Origin: Aurantimonas sp. Leaf443
GTDB taxonomy: Bacteria > Pseudomonadota > Alphaproteobacteria > Rhizobiales > Rhizobiaceae
Reading direction: 5' to 3'
DNA length: 64,000 bases
NCBI RefSeq assembly: GCF_001425575.1
Contig: NZ_LMRD01000008.1
Span: 329,171-393,170 of the forward strand
Below are positions 43,215 through 52,765 of the stretch, in pieces. Within the stretch, counting starts at the first letter, position 1. The number at the start of each line of letters is the position of its first letter. The position numbers were made by a program, and so were the translations under genes. A model generated the notes under the pieces. The model had not been told where the DNA came from and made no database searches. It worked only from the letters and a program-made list of their open reading frames with translations.

Positions 43215-44429
43215 ATGGCGTCCCTCGATCTCGGCACTGTCCTCCTCCTGCATCAGAGTTCGCTGGTGGCGGGCGCCGCTTCGCTGCTTCACCTGTGGCT
43301 GCGCGCCGGCCGGCCGGCCGGCGTGCTGCGGATCGCCCTCGGCTTCGCCCTCCTCTCGCTCGGCGCCGCGCTCGGCGGCCTCAACATCCTCGAGGCCGCG
43401 CTGCCCGATTTCGCCACGCAATCGGTCCTCGCCGTCTGCCTTCTCGGCGACATCCTCCTCCTCCAGGGCCTCCAGCGCCTCGACAGTCCGCTGCGCTGGC
43501 ACTGGAGCCTGATCTGCGCGGGCCTTGCCCTCGTCGCCTTCGCGCTGACGCTCGACCGCACGATGGAGGCGGCGCTGCGCTCGCTCGTCTTCCACGCCGC
43601 GGGCGCGGGCATCCTCCTCGTCGGCGGGCTCTCGATCGCCTGGCGCCGGCGGGTGGAACCCCTGCCCTCGCGCGGCCCGCTCGCCCTCTGCCTCTTCGCC
43701 GGCTCGGCCATCTACGCCCTGCAGGTCGCGCCGGACCTCCTCGGCTGGGCGCCGCCGATCTCGGCGACGACCGGCTTCGCGCTGCTCCTGACGATCAATT
43801 ACGGGCTGGCCGCCTTCGTCAGCTCGATGGTGCGCGAGCGCACCGAGCTGCAGCACCGGCGCGTCGCGGTGACGGACTCGCTGACCGGCACCGCCAACCG
43901 GCGCGGCTTCTTCGACCTCGTGCCGCCCGAGCCGCGCGCCGGCGACGGGCTCGCCGTGCTCGATCTCGACCGTTTCAAGCGCCTCAACGACCAGTTCGGC
44001 CACGCGGCGGGCGACCATGCGCTGACCGCCTTCGCCGCCATCGTCGAGCGGCGTCTGGGACACGGCGAGATCTTCGCGCGCTTCGGGGGCGAGGAGTTCG
44101 TGATCTTCGTGCCGGGGCCGCAGGCGAGCCGCGCCGTGCGCCTCGTCGAGGAGATCCGCGCCACGCTCGCGAGCGAGGAGATCGTCTGGAAGGGCCTGCG
44201 CCTGCCGGTCACCGTCAGCATCGGCCTCTCGGTGGCGGGCACCAGCGCCACGCAATGGTCCGTGCTGCAGGAGGGCGCCGACCGCGCGCTCTACAGCGCC
44301 AAGGCGGCGGGGCGAAACCGCGTGGCGATCGATCTCGGCATCGTGCCGGACGAGGCGGGGCGCGAGGAGACCGGCCGGGAGACGGCCGGGCCGGAGGGCG
44401 CGGCCGTACGGCAGGCCAGCGCGGCCTGA
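43215..44429 (+). CDS. Membrane diguanylate cyclase (GGDEF)
   Basis: A 404-aa protein with about seven N-terminal membrane segments (1-235) and a GGDEF domain (about 245-395). The active site FGGEEFVIF and the metal/nucleotide motif LDLDRFKRLNDQFGHAAGD are intact, so it should make cyclic di-GMP. The inhibitory RxxD I-site before GGEEF is absent (GHGEIFAR). Start at ATG 43215 has GGAG about 9 bp upstream. The membrane part is of no recognised sensor family. Confidence 0.9.
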   Translation: MASLDLGTVLLLHQSSLVAGAASLLHLWLRAGRPAGVLRIALGFALLSLGAALGGLNILEAALPDFATQSVLAVCLLGDILLLQGLQRLDSPLRWHWSLICAGLALVAFALTLDRTMEAALRSLVFHAAGAGILLVGGLSIAWRRRVEPLPSRGPLALCLFAGSAIYALQVAPDLLGWAPPISATTGFALLLTINYGLAAFVSSMVRERTELQHRRVAVTDSLTGTANRRGFFDLVPPEPRAGDGLAVLDLDRFKRLNDQFGHAAGDHALTAFAAIVERRLGHGEIFARFGGEEFVIFVPGPQASRAVRLVEEIRATLASEEIVWKGLRLPVTVSIGLSVAGTSATQWSVLQEGADRALYSAKAAGRNRVAIDLGIVPDEAGREETGRETAGPEGAAVRQASAA

Positions 44430-44450
44430 GCCTTCGAGCCGGGCGGGGCG

Positions 44451-45983
44451 TCAGGTCTCGATCCGGTCGATGAACCAGCGCGTCAGGCGCGTCCAGACCT
44501 CGTCCTTCTCCGCCTGGTCCTCCACGCCGTGCTCGAGATTGGGATTGTCGTTGATCTCGATGGCGAAGACGCCGTCGTCGGTCTCCTTCAGGTCGACGCC
44601 ATAGAGCCCGTCGCCGATGCAGCGCGCCGCCCTGAGGCCGGCGTCGAGCACGTGCGGCGGCGTCTGGCCGAGGGCGAAGGAGCGGAAGCCCCCCTCCAGC
44701 GGGCGCCCGCCCGCCTCGTGGTTGATGATCTGCCAATGGCTCTTGGCCATGAGATACTGCACGGCGAAGAGCGGCTGCCCGCCGAGCACGCCGATGCGCC
44801 AGTCGAAGCGCGTCGGCATGTATTCCTGCGCGATGAGGAGGTCGCTGTCCTCCAGCCAGGCGCCCGCCAGCGCCTCGAGCGCGGCCATGTCGCCCACCTT
44901 CTTCACGCCGCGCGAGAAGGAGCCGTCGGGGATCTTCAGCACCATCGGGAAGCCGAGTTCGTCGGCGGCCCGCGTCAGATCCTCGCGCCCGCCGATCATG
45001 ACCGAGGCCGGCGTCGCCACGCCGTTGGCGGCCATCAGCTCGTTCAGATAGACCTTGTTGGTGCAGCGGATCATCGAGATCGGGTCGTCGATGACGGGCA
45101 TGCCCTCCTGCATCGCGCGGCGCGCGAAGCGGTAGGTGTGGTTGGAGATCGAGGTCGTCTCGCGGATGAAGAGCGCGTCGAAATTGGCGAGCCGCGCCAG
45201 GTCGCGGCGCGTGATCGGCTCGACGTCGACGCCCTGGCGCGCGGCGATCTTCGCCCAGTGCTTCAGGGTCTCGACCGAGGAGGGCGGCAGGTCCTCGTTC
45301 TTGTCGTAAAGGGTGGCGAAGACGTATTTGGCCGGCGTCTTGGCCTTGGCGGCGCGCCATTCGCGCGCCGTGTAGCGTTCCAGGTCGGCATGGAGGCGGA
45401 CGAGCTCGGCCTCGTCGAGCTTGCCGATCGAGGCGAAGGCGATGCGGCGGATGCGCGCGGTGCCGGGTTCCAAATGCACCTCGAGGGCGGGAGCGCGGAA
45501 CCAGTCGAAGAGGAGCTTGGCGAAGCGGTCGAGCCGGTGGTCCCGCGCGAAGCCGAAATAGATGCGGATGGGCGAGGCGGGCAGAAAGCCCGGCGCCGCC
45601 TCGCCCTTGCTCCTGCCGGCCGGCGCGGCCGGCTTGCCGCCCTTGCCGGCCGCGGCCGCCGGCTCGGCCGCGTTCTTCTCCAGCGCCCTGGCGAGGGCTG
45701 CGTCGAGCTCGGGCAGGGCGTTCTCGTAGAGCTTGCGCTCGGAGAGGTCGATCATCGTCTCGACGGAGGGGATGACGCGGTGGCCGCGCGCCTCGGCGAG
45801 CAGCGAGGCGTAGTAGCCCCGGCTCTGATAGGCGTAGGAGCGCGAGAGGTTGATGAGCTTGGGGCGCTGGCCGCGGAAGAGGCCCGGCCGGGCGAGATAG
45901 TCCCGGCTCGTCATGATCTTGTGCGGCGTCGCGCCGTTTTCGATATCGGACGCGCGCCCGACGAGGACGACCCATTGGGACAT
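44451..45983 (-). CDS. RimK-like ATP-grasp ligase with RLAN N-terminal domain
   Basis: A 510-aa ATP-grasp protein. The first 190 residues form a RimK-associated N-terminal domain (RLAN-like), interrupted by an Ala/Gly/Lys/Pro-rich linker (about 106-128). The ATP-grasp domain (about 285-495) shows FIRETTSISNHTYRFARRA, NKVYLNELMAANGV, VLKIPDGSFSRGVKKV and the metal site FAIEINDNPN. Such ligases join an amino acid to a peptide, protein or cofactor carboxylate. It lies 65 bp downstream of the GNAT/C39 fusion on the same strand, so they probably act on one substrate. Confidence 0.88.
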   Translation of the reverse strand: MSQWVVLVGRASDIENGATPHKIMTSRDYLARPGLFRGQRPKLINLSRSYAYQSRGYYASLLAEARGHRVIPSVETMIDLSERKLYENALPELDAALARALEKNAAEPAAAAGKGGKPAAPAGRSKGEAAPGFLPASPIRIYFGFARDHRLDRFAKLLFDWFRAPALEVHLEPGTARIRRIAFASIGKLDEAELVRLHADLERYTAREWRAAKAKTPAKYVFATLYDKNEDLPPSSVETLKHWAKIAARQGVDVEPITRRDLARLANFDALFIRETTSISNHTYRFARRAMQEGMPVIDDPISMIRCTNKVYLNELMAANGVATPASVMIGGREDLTRAADELGFPMVLKIPDGSFSRGVKKVGDMAALEALAGAWLEDSDLLIAQEYMPTRFDWRIGVLGGQPLFAVQYLMAKSHWQIINHEAGGRPLEGGFRSFALGQTPPHVLDAGLRAARCIGDGLYGVDLKETDDGVFAIEINDNPNLEHGVEDQAEKDEVWTRLTRWFIDRIET

Positions 45984-46048
45984 CGGCTGGGAACCTCAGA
46001 GGGCGGAACGGGATGGGACGGACATGGCGGCGCGGCGGGCTTGCGCCG

Positions 46049-47269
46049 TCACGCCCTGGCCGGGGGCCTCGCCCGGCCAGGGCGCGGCGAGAGGAAGACG
46101 GCGGCGCGAAGGCCCACCTTGCCGAAGCGCGCGATCCGGTCGAAAACCGCATAGGGTATGGGTAGGCTCGCCGCGTCCGCCACCGTCTCGCCCCGCTCGT
46201 CCTCGACCCAGGGGTCGTGGACGACGATATGCCGTCCATCATCGCCATGGGCGAGGACCCAGTGCGGCACCTTCTTGTCGAACATGTGATAGCCCGAGAC
46301 GAGGACGACGGCCGTCGCCCCGGCCGCGATCGCGGCCCGCAGGTCGTCGATCTGGAAGGGCCGGATATGGACGGGGATGCCGTATCCCTCGGCCCGGCGG
46401 CGGAAGTCCTCCTGCGCGAGCGCCATCACCTTCTGCTTCTCCGGGCTGCGCACCCCTTCCAGGAAGAGGTCGCCGGGCTCGGAGACGTGGATCTCGGCGT
46501 CGAGCCCGAACTCGTGGGCCGCCACCGCCAGCCCGTAGGGCTCGCAGCCGCCGGGGCCCGACATCATGAACACCGTCGTCGCCTCGCGCCACAGGCGGAT
46601 CTCCAGCACCGGATCGAGCACGACGCCCGGCACGTCGCGCGCCAGCGCCATCATCAGGCAGCAGGCGCCGCAGGTGAAGTCGGTGGTCTGGTGGTAATAG
46701 GGCACGCCCGTCTCCAGCGGGCGCTCGCCGCGCAGCGTCTTCTCGAAGCGCAGCGCCGACATGCGGTCGGCATAGTAGTCGAGATAGCGGCCGACGGGCC
46801 GGAAGGCCTCCGAGCGGTAGAGCGCGATGGCCGGCGCGTTGTCCTCGCGCACCTCGAGGCGCAGGGCGAAGCGGTCGCGCTCGTAGGCGCCGCGCTCGGC
46901 GGCCTTCAGAAGGGCCCGCCCGACGCCGCGTCCGGCCGCGGTCTTGGCCACCGCCAGCGAATAGAGGCGGGCAAGGCCGGTGGAGCGGCGAAAGAGCAGC
47001 GCGCAATAGCCGAGCAGCGGCCCGCCCGCCGGCGCCTCCACCGTCTCGGCGAGAACGATCAGCGCGCTCGGGGCGGACAGGAGATTGCGGAAGGAGCGGC
47101 GCGAGATGCGGTCCGCGTCGAAGACGGCGGTCTCGATCTCGAGCAGCCGCTCCAGATCGGCGGGCGTGGCGGCGCGCAGCATGAAATCGCGCCCCTCCAC
47201 GCAGCGCCCGCGCGGCGCGGCGTCGGCGGCCTCGGGAGCGGGCGAGGAGCGGGGCGTGGGCAGAGACAT
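46049..47269 (-). CDS. GNAT acetyltransferase fused to a C39-type papain-like peptidase
   Basis: A 406-aa two-domain protein. Residues about 30-165 are a RimI-like GNAT fold with the acetyl-CoA loop GRGVGRALLKAAE (123-135). Residues about 190-395 are a C39-like cysteine peptidase: active Cys200 in TTDFTCGACCL, His in KVPHWVLAHG and the following Asp in IVVHDPW. It precedes the ATP-grasp ligase gene in one transcription unit. The trio of activities (acetylation, peptide cleavage, amide ligation) suggests making or trimming a small peptide or protein tail. Confidence 0.88.
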   Translation of the reverse strand: MSLPTPRSSPAPEAADAAPRGRCVEGRDFMLRAATPADLERLLEIETAVFDADRISRRSFRNLLSAPSALIVLAETVEAPAGGPLLGYCALLFRRSTGLARLYSLAVAKTAAGRGVGRALLKAAERGAYERDRFALRLEVREDNAPAIALYRSEAFRPVGRYLDYYADRMSALRFEKTLRGERPLETGVPYYHQTTDFTCGACCLMMALARDVPGVVLDPVLEIRLWREATTVFMMSGPGGCEPYGLAVAAHEFGLDAEIHVSEPGDLFLEGVRSPEKQKVMALAQEDFRRRAEGYGIPVHIRPFQIDDLRAAIAAGATAVVLVSGYHMFDKKVPHWVLAHGDDGRHIVVHDPWVEDERGETVADAASLPIPYAVFDRIARFGKVGLRAAVFLSPRPGRARPPARA

Positions 47270-47359
47270 GGCGAGGGCGGGCCGAAGGATGTTGCGCCGC
47301 CCTTATAGACCCCGCGCCCGCAGGCTGGCGAGGGCGGGCGGGAAAAGCTGCCTCCGGCT

Positions 47360-47385
47360 GGAACCTATCGCGCCGCCGCAAGTTT
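47360..47385 (+). promoter_or_regulatory. Candidate EcfG-type general stress promoter
   Basis: GGAAC (47360-47364), 17 bp, then GTTT (47382-47385), matching the alphaproteobacterial EcfG pattern. It lies about 90 bp before the single-domain response regulator. Confidence 0.5.
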
Positions 47386-47475
47386 GACGACTGCCGAAGG
47401 GTCCATGGGTTCGGCACTGCAACGCAAGGAACGGCATCGGCCACACGGGCCCTGGCGCCGTTCGCGCATGACGGG

Positions 47476-47871
47476 ATGACCGAGACGATGTCATTGACGA
47501 CCGATTTCTCCGGACGCCCGACGTCCAAGGACGGGCGCAAGGTGGCCCTCGTCGTGGACGACGAGATGCTGGTGCGCATGAACGCCGTCGATCTCTTCGA
47601 GGAGATGGGCTTCGAGGTCCTGGAAGCCTCGAACGGCAACGAGGCGCTCGCCGTGCTCGAGGCGCGGCCGGATGTCGACATCCTCTTCAGCGACTGCCGC
47701 ATGCCCGGCCTGTCCGGCCCGGACCTCGCGGCCATCGCCGCCGAACGCTGGCCGTCGCTGCGCATCGTCCTTGTCTCCGGCTATGTGAAGGTCGCCCCCA
47801 CGACCTGGCCGCTCATCGCCAAGCCCTACGATGCCAGCACGCTGGAGCGCGTCGTCCTGAAGGACGGCTGA
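47476..47871 (+). CDS. Single-domain response regulator
   Basis: A 131-aa receiver domain without output domain. Acidic pocket Asp28-Asp29 in VVDDEML, phosphoacceptor Asp73 in ILFSDCRMPG, and Lys116 in IAKPYDA are all present. Such proteins relay or drain phosphate in larger circuits; with an EcfG-like promoter upstream it may serve the general stress response. ATG 47476 is chosen; ATG 47488 is another option. Confidence 0.87.
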   Translation: MTETMSLTTDFSGRPTSKDGRKVALVVDDEMLVRMNAVDLFEEMGFEVLEASNGNEALAVLEARPDVDILFSDCRMPGLSGPDLAAIAAERWPSLRIVLVSGYVKVAPTTWPLIAKPYDASTLERVVLKDG

Positions 47872-48145
47872 GCGTCGCAGCCCGTCGCGTTCGGGCCCAT
47901 CGCGCCGGACAGCGGCCGCGCATGGACCGTGCCGGCCGAAGGTCGCCCGGGTGGCGGACGCTTCCCGGCAACGTGCCGGCGACGCGCAGCCGGCAACCGC
48001 CGCTTCGTCCCCCCCTGCCTGCGCATCGCGGCCGACGCCGGCGAACGGTTTTCCCGGTTCATATTGCATCGCAGCATGAGACCCCCATCTGATGGGTCAG
48101 CCGATCCTTGCGCGAGGACCGACACCACGCCGGAAGGACGATGCG

Positions 48146-49285
48146 ATGAGCCCGATTTCGAAAGCTGCCCTCTTGGAGGCGACGCGCCTCACGCGGGCCG
48201 GACGCCTCGACGAGGCGCTCGCCGCCCTGACCGGCCGTGCGGCGCCCGCCGTCGGGACGGAGCGCGACGCGCCGGCCGGCCAGCCCCGCATGCCCCATGC
48301 CGGCCCCGACCTCTCGGCCCTCGGCGACATGGCGGCGCGGCTCGGGGCGGGGCTCGGAGCGGGGCTGAAGAAGATGCCCTTCGAGCTTCCCGGCGGCCTC
48401 GGCGCCAAGGCCCCGGCGCCCGAGCCGAAGCTCGCGCCCGGCGCGCGCTTCGAGAGCCTCGACCATACGGGCATGGCCGGAACGCGGGCCTACCGGCTCT
48501 ACGTGCCCTCCACCTATCGCGAGGCTCCCATGCCGCTCGTCGTGATGCTGCATGGCTGCACCCAGTCGCCCGAGGATTTCGCCGCCGGCACGCGGATGAA
48601 CGAGGTCGCCGAGGAGCACGGCTTCCTCGTCGCCTGGCCGGCCCAGAGCAAGGCGGCCAACGCCTCGAAATGCTGGAACTGGTTCAAGCCCGAGGATCAG
48701 GGCCGCGAGCGCGGCGAGCCCTCGCTGATCGCCGGCATCGTGCGCGACATCGAGCGCGACTTCGCCGTGGAGGCGGGCCGCGTCTTCGTCGCCGGCCTTT
48801 CGGCGGGCGGGGCGCAGGCCGCGATCATGGGGGCGGCCTATCCCGACCTCTTTCGCGCCGTCGGCGTCCATTCCGGCCTCGCCTGCGGGGCGGCCAGCGA
48901 CATGGGCTCTGCCTTTTCCGCCATGCGCAACGGCGCGCCCGCCAGGCCTCGCGCGCCGGGCGCCGCCCCCATCCCGACCATCGTCTTCCACGGCGACGAG
49001 GACGCGACGGTCCATCCGGCCAATGCCCAGTCCGTGGCGCACGGGGCGCGCGGGCCCCACGCGCTGGAGGCGCGCGAGGAAACCGGCACCGCGCCCGGCG
49101 GGCGCGCCTACAGCCGCCGCGTCGAGACCGACGGGTCGGGCCGGGTGGTGCTGGAGACCTGGACGCTGCATGGCGGCCCGCACGCCTGGTCGGGCGGCAG
49201 CGCGGCCGGCACCTATACCGATCCCGCCGGCCCCGACGCGAGCCGGGCCATGGCGCGCTTCTTCCTCGCCCAGCCGCACGGCTGA
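48146..49285 (+). CDS. PHB depolymerase family esterase
   Basis: A 379-aa alpha/beta hydrolase of the PhaZ/LpqC esterase family. Triad and oxyanion elements are visible: VVMLHGCTQSPEDF, lipase box GLSAGG with Ser219, FHGDEDATVHP (Asp) and GGPHAWSGG (His). The N-terminal ~100 residues are low-complexity Ala/Gly/Pro and unlike a signal peptide, so the enzyme is probably intracellular. ATG 48146 follows GGAAGGA. Substrate could be PHB oligomers, feruloyl esters or similar. Confidence 0.88.
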   Translation: MSPISKAALLEATRLTRAGRLDEALAALTGRAAPAVGTERDAPAGQPRMPHAGPDLSALGDMAARLGAGLGAGLKKMPFELPGGLGAKAPAPEPKLAPGARFESLDHTGMAGTRAYRLYVPSTYREAPMPLVVMLHGCTQSPEDFAAGTRMNEVAEEHGFLVAWPAQSKAANASKCWNWFKPEDQGRERGEPSLIAGIVRDIERDFAVEAGRVFVAGLSAGGAQAAIMGAAYPDLFRAVGVHSGLACGAASDMGSAFSAMRNGAPARPRAPGAAPIPTIVFHGDEDATVHPANAQSVAHGARGPHALEAREETGTAPGGRAYSRRVETDGSGRVVLETWTLHGGPHAWSGGSAAGTYTDPAGPDASRAMARFFLAQPHG

Positions 49286-49299
49286 GCGCGGCCGGCCCG

Positions 49300-50550
49300 T
49301 CAGCGGGACTTGGCGTAGGCCTTCAGCTCGAAGCCGGGCGCCGTCGCCTCCTGCGGCGACGGGCCGGCGCCGCGGGCGAGGAGCGCGCGGGCGGCCATGT
49401 GGTCGCCCGGCCGGTTCAGCGTCTCGGCCGCCACGAAGCGCCCGTTCCGAAAGCGCAGCACGGTGAGCTGGGGCGGATCGCCGGCCGCCCCGGGCATGGC
49501 CGGCCCGCCCGCCGTCACGGCGGCGTCGGCCGCCGCCGCGAGCCCCGCCATCTGGATCTTCACCTTGCCCTGGTCGCTCCAGAACCAGGGGACGGGAACG
49601 GCCGGCATCGTCGCGCCGGTGAGATGGGCGGCGAGCGCGCGGGCCTGATCGTTGGCGTTCTGCACCGATTCCAGCCGTTCGGTCTCCCCGGCCCCGTGCG
49701 GATTGGGCGCGCGCGCGCAGTCGCCGAGCGCGAAGATGGCGGGATCGCTCGTGGCGAGCGTCTCGTCGACGATGATGCCGTCGCCGATCGCAAGGCCCGC
49801 ATCGCCTGCGAGTTCGACATTGGGAACGACCCCGATGCCGACGACGACGAGATCGGCCTCCACCGCCCGCCCGTCGGAGAGGCGCAGCCGCGCGACGCGC
49901 CCGCCCTCCCCTTCGAGCGCGGCGATGCCCGCGCCCATGCGCAGATCGACGCCGAGCGCGCGGTGATAGGCCTCGACCGCGCTCGAAGCTTCCGGCGAGA
50001 GCACGCGCGACAGGGCGCGCGGCGCGACGTCGACGACGGTCACGGCCAGCCCCTTGAGCGCGGCGGTCGCTGCGAATTCCAGCCCGATGAAGCCGGCGCC
50101 GACGACGACGGCCCGGCGCGCGCCGTCCATCGCGCCGCGCACCCGCCGCGCCTCCTCGAGGCTGCGCAGCATCAGGACGCCTTCGAGATCGGCGCCCGGC
50201 ACGGGAAGGCGGCGGTTGCGCGCGCCCGTCGCCAGGACCAGGCGGTCATAGGCGAGGTCCGACCCGTCGGCCAGGCGCAGCGTGCGGCGGTCGCGATCGA
50301 TGGCGGCGACCCGCAGGCCGTCGCGGTGGTCGATGCGGTGTTCGGCGAACCAGGGCGCCGGGCGGAAGGCGAGCCCGGCCTCGTCGGCGGCGCCGGCGAG
50401 AAAGGCCTTGGAGAGCGGCGGGCGGTTGTAGGGCAGGTCCGCCTCGTCGCCGACGAGCGTCAGCGCCCCGGCGAAGCCCGCCTGTCGCAGTGCCGCTGCG
50501 AGTTGGAAGCCGGCATGGCCGGCCCCGACGATGGTGATGGCGCGGTCCAT
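49300..50550 (-). CDS. FAD-dependent oxidoreductase (rubredoxin/ferredoxin reductase type)
   Basis: A 416-aa pyridine-nucleotide disulfide oxidoreductase-family flavoprotein. The FAD site IVGAGHAGFQLA (about 7-18), the NAD(P) site VVVGAGFIGLEFA, and the second FAD motif IFALGDCAR are intact, and a reductase C-terminal domain follows. It resembles ferredoxin reductases of P450 or dioxygenase systems, but no ferredoxin, P450 or oxygenase gene is next to it. ATG 50550 has GGGGGA 9 bp upstream. Confidence 0.9.
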   Translation of the reverse strand: MDRAITIVGAGHAGFQLAAALRQAGFAGALTLVGDEADLPYNRPPLSKAFLAGAADEAGLAFRPAPWFAEHRIDHRDGLRVAAIDRDRRTLRLADGSDLAYDRLVLATGARNRRLPVPGADLEGVLMLRSLEEARRVRGAMDGARRAVVVGAGFIGLEFAATAALKGLAVTVVDVAPRALSRVLSPEASSAVEAYHRALGVDLRMGAGIAALEGEGGRVARLRLSDGRAVEADLVVVGIGVVPNVELAGDAGLAIGDGIIVDETLATSDPAIFALGDCARAPNPHGAGETERLESVQNANDQARALAAHLTGATMPAVPVPWFWSDQGKVKIQMAGLAAAADAAVTAGGPAMPGAAGDPPQLTVLRFRNGRFVAAETLNRPGDHMAARALLARGAGPSPQEATAPGFELKAYAKSR

Positions 50551-50656
50551 GGCCATGGGTCCCCCGGTGCTCCTGTCCGGCGGATCTCCTAGCGCATCGC
50601 CGGCCGCAGCGGCACCGCCTTTCGGTGCCGGCAATGCGGGTCGTGCCGCCCCCCGC

Positions 50657-51673
50657 TCAGTGGCCGGGCGTCGCCGGACCCGCCTTGCCGCGTCCGAACA
50701 GGCCGGAGACGGCGCGCCAGAGCGGGGCGATTACGAAGGCGGTCAGCGGGATGAGGATCGCGCCGACGGCAAGGCCGACGACGCCGGCGCCCGCCGCCGA
50801 GACGATCCATTCCAGAAGGCCGCCGATCGCCGGCACGAGGGCGCCCGCCGAGACGCCGAGATCGTGGACGAAATGGGCCGGCCCGGACAGGCCGTAGGTC
50901 TCCAGACCGTGCAGGACGATGCCGCCGCCGACCCAGATCATCGCCGCCGTGCCGATGACGGCCAGCACCTTCAGGAAGACGGGCATGCCGGTGACGAGCC
51001 CGCGGCCGAGGCCGCGCCAGAGGCCGGCGAGCGGCGAGGTCGATCGCGAGGCGGCGAGCGCCACGCCGATGTCGTCGGCCTTCACGATGAGGGCGACGGC
51101 GCCGTAGACGACGGCGGTGATGCCGAGGCCGACGACCGCCAGGACCGCCGCCTGCATGAAGACCGAGCCTTCGGGGAGCGAGGCGAGCGTGATCGCCATG
51201 ATCTCGGCCGAGAGGATGAAGTCGGTCTTGATGGCGCCGGCGACGCGCGCCTCCTCCAGCGCCTTGGGGTCCTGGGGGGCGACGCCCACCTTGGCCTCGT
51301 GCGCATGCGCCTTGTGGGGCACCAGCGCCTCGTAGACCTTCTCTGTGCCCTCGTAGGCGAGATAGGCGCCGCCGATCATCAGGAGCGGGGTGATGACCCA
51401 GGGCGCGAAGAAGGAGAGGAGCAGCGCGGCCGGCAGAAGGAAGAGGATCTTGTTGCGCGCCGAGCCGACGGCGATGCGCCAGACGATGGGCAGTTCGCGC
51501 GCGGCGTTGAAGCCCGTCACGTAGCGCGGCGTCACGGCCGCGTCGTCGATGACGACGCCCGCCGCCTTGATGCCGGCACGCCCGGCCTGGGCCGCGACGT
51601 CGTCGATGGAGGCGGCCGCGACCTTGGCCAGCGCCGTCACGTCGTCGAGGAGGGCGATCAGACCGATGCTCAA
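50657..51673 (-). CDS. DUF808 family membrane protein (YedI-like)
   Basis: A 338-aa membrane protein with about eight hydrophobic segments. The family start SIGLIALLDDVTALAKVAAASIDDVAAQA and the region GVVIDDAAVTPRYVTGF identify DUF808; function is not known. It begins with TTG 51673, with GGGAG 9 bp upstream. It stands alone. Confidence 0.86.
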   Translation of the reverse strand: MSIGLIALLDDVTALAKVAAASIDDVAAQAGRAGIKAAGVVIDDAAVTPRYVTGFNAARELPIVWRIAVGSARNKILFLLPAALLLSFFAPWVITPLLMIGGAYLAYEGTEKVYEALVPHKAHAHEAKVGVAPQDPKALEEARVAGAIKTDFILSAEIMAITLASLPEGSVFMQAAVLAVVGLGITAVVYGAVALIVKADDIGVALAASRSTSPLAGLWRGLGRGLVTGMPVFLKVLAVIGTAAMIWVGGGIVLHGLETYGLSGPAHFVHDLGVSAGALVPAIGGLLEWIVSAAGAGVVGLAVGAILIPLTAFVIAPLWRAVSGLFGRGKAGPATPGH

Positions 51674-51796
51674 GGCGCAGCACTCCCGTCGGCTTCTTTG
51701 ACCGACACAGATCGGGTCCGCGCCGCGTTTGGGAAGGCCCGTTCCCGGAAAACCCCGTGGGCCGGGGCGGCGGGGATGAGCCCGCCGCCCGTTCCG

Positions 51797-52765
51797 TCAG
51801 GCGGCCGGGCGCTCGGCCAGGCGCTCTTCCACCAGGCCCCGCAGCGACCGCAGGTCCTTGGCGAAGGAGCGGATGCCCTCGGCGAGCTTCTCGGTCGCCA
51901 TCGCGTCCTCGTTCATCGCCCAGCGGAAGGAGGCCTCGTCGAGCGCGATCGGCTCGATCTTCTCGGCGCGCTCGGGCGACAGGCGACGCTCCAGCGGGCC
52001 TTCGCTCGCCGCAAGCTCGGAGAGGAGGGCGGGCGAGATCGTCAGCCGGTCGCAGCCGGCGAGCGCCTCGATCTCGCCGACATTGCGGAAGGAGGCGCCC
52101 ATGACGACGGTCCGGATGCCGTTCGACTTGAAGTAATCGTAGATCGAGCGCACCGAGAGCACGCCCGGATCTTCCTCGGCCGTGTAGGTCTTGCCGGTCG
52201 ACTTGGCGTACCAGTCCATGATGCGGCCGACGAAGGGCGAGATCAGGAAGACGCCCGCATCGGCGCAGGCGATGGCCTGGGTGCGGTTGAAGATCAGCGT
52301 CAGGTTGCAGTCGATGCCCTCCTTCTGGAGGATCTCGGCGGCGCGGATGCCCTCCCAGGTCGCGGCGAGCTTGATGAGGACGCGCTCGCGCGGCACGCCG
52401 CGCTCCTCGTAGTCGGCGATGATGCGCCGGCCGCGCTCGACCGAGGCCTCGATGTCGAAGGAGAGGTCGGCATCGACTTCGGTGGAGACGCGGCCCGGCA
52501 CGAGTTCGGCGAGCGCGCTGCCCACGGAGACGGCGAGGCGGTCGGCGACCGCGTTGGCGACGCCCGTGGACGAACCGCCCTGGCGCCGGCCCCAGGCGAG
52601 CGCCTCGTCGAAGGCGCCGGCGAAGGCCGGGGTGCCGAGCGCCTTCAGCACGATCGTCGGGTTCGTCGTGCAGTCCACCGGCTTCAGCGCGCGAACGGCG
52701 TCGATGTCGCCGGTGTCGGCGACGACGGTGGTCATCTCGCGGAGCTGTTCGAGCTTGGAAGCCAT
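51797..52765 (-). CDS. tal: Transaldolase
   Basis: A 322-aa transaldolase of the TalB type in the non-oxidative pentose phosphate pathway. The Schiff-base Lys132 in [16 protein letters not shown], the [13 protein letters not shown] motif and the [11 protein letters not shown] region are intact. ATG 52765 has AAGGA upstream. The gene is monocistronic, divergent from an AraC regulator across a 335-bp gap. Confidence 0.94.
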   Translation of the reverse strand: MASKLEQLREMTTVVADTGDIDAVRALKPVDCTTNPTIVLKALGTPAFAGAFDEALAWGRRQGGSSTGVANAVADRLAVSVGSALAELVPGRVSTEVDADLSFDIEASVERGRRIIADYEERGVPRERVLIKLAATWEGIRAAEILQKEGIDCNLTLIFNRTQAIACADAGVFLISPFVGRIMDWYAKSTGKTYTAEEDPGVLSVRSIYDYFKSNGIRTVVMGASFRNVGEIEALAGCDRLTISPALLSELAASEGPLERRLSPERAEKIEPIALDEASFRWAMNEDAMATEKLAEGIRSFAKDLRSLRGLVEERLAERPAA

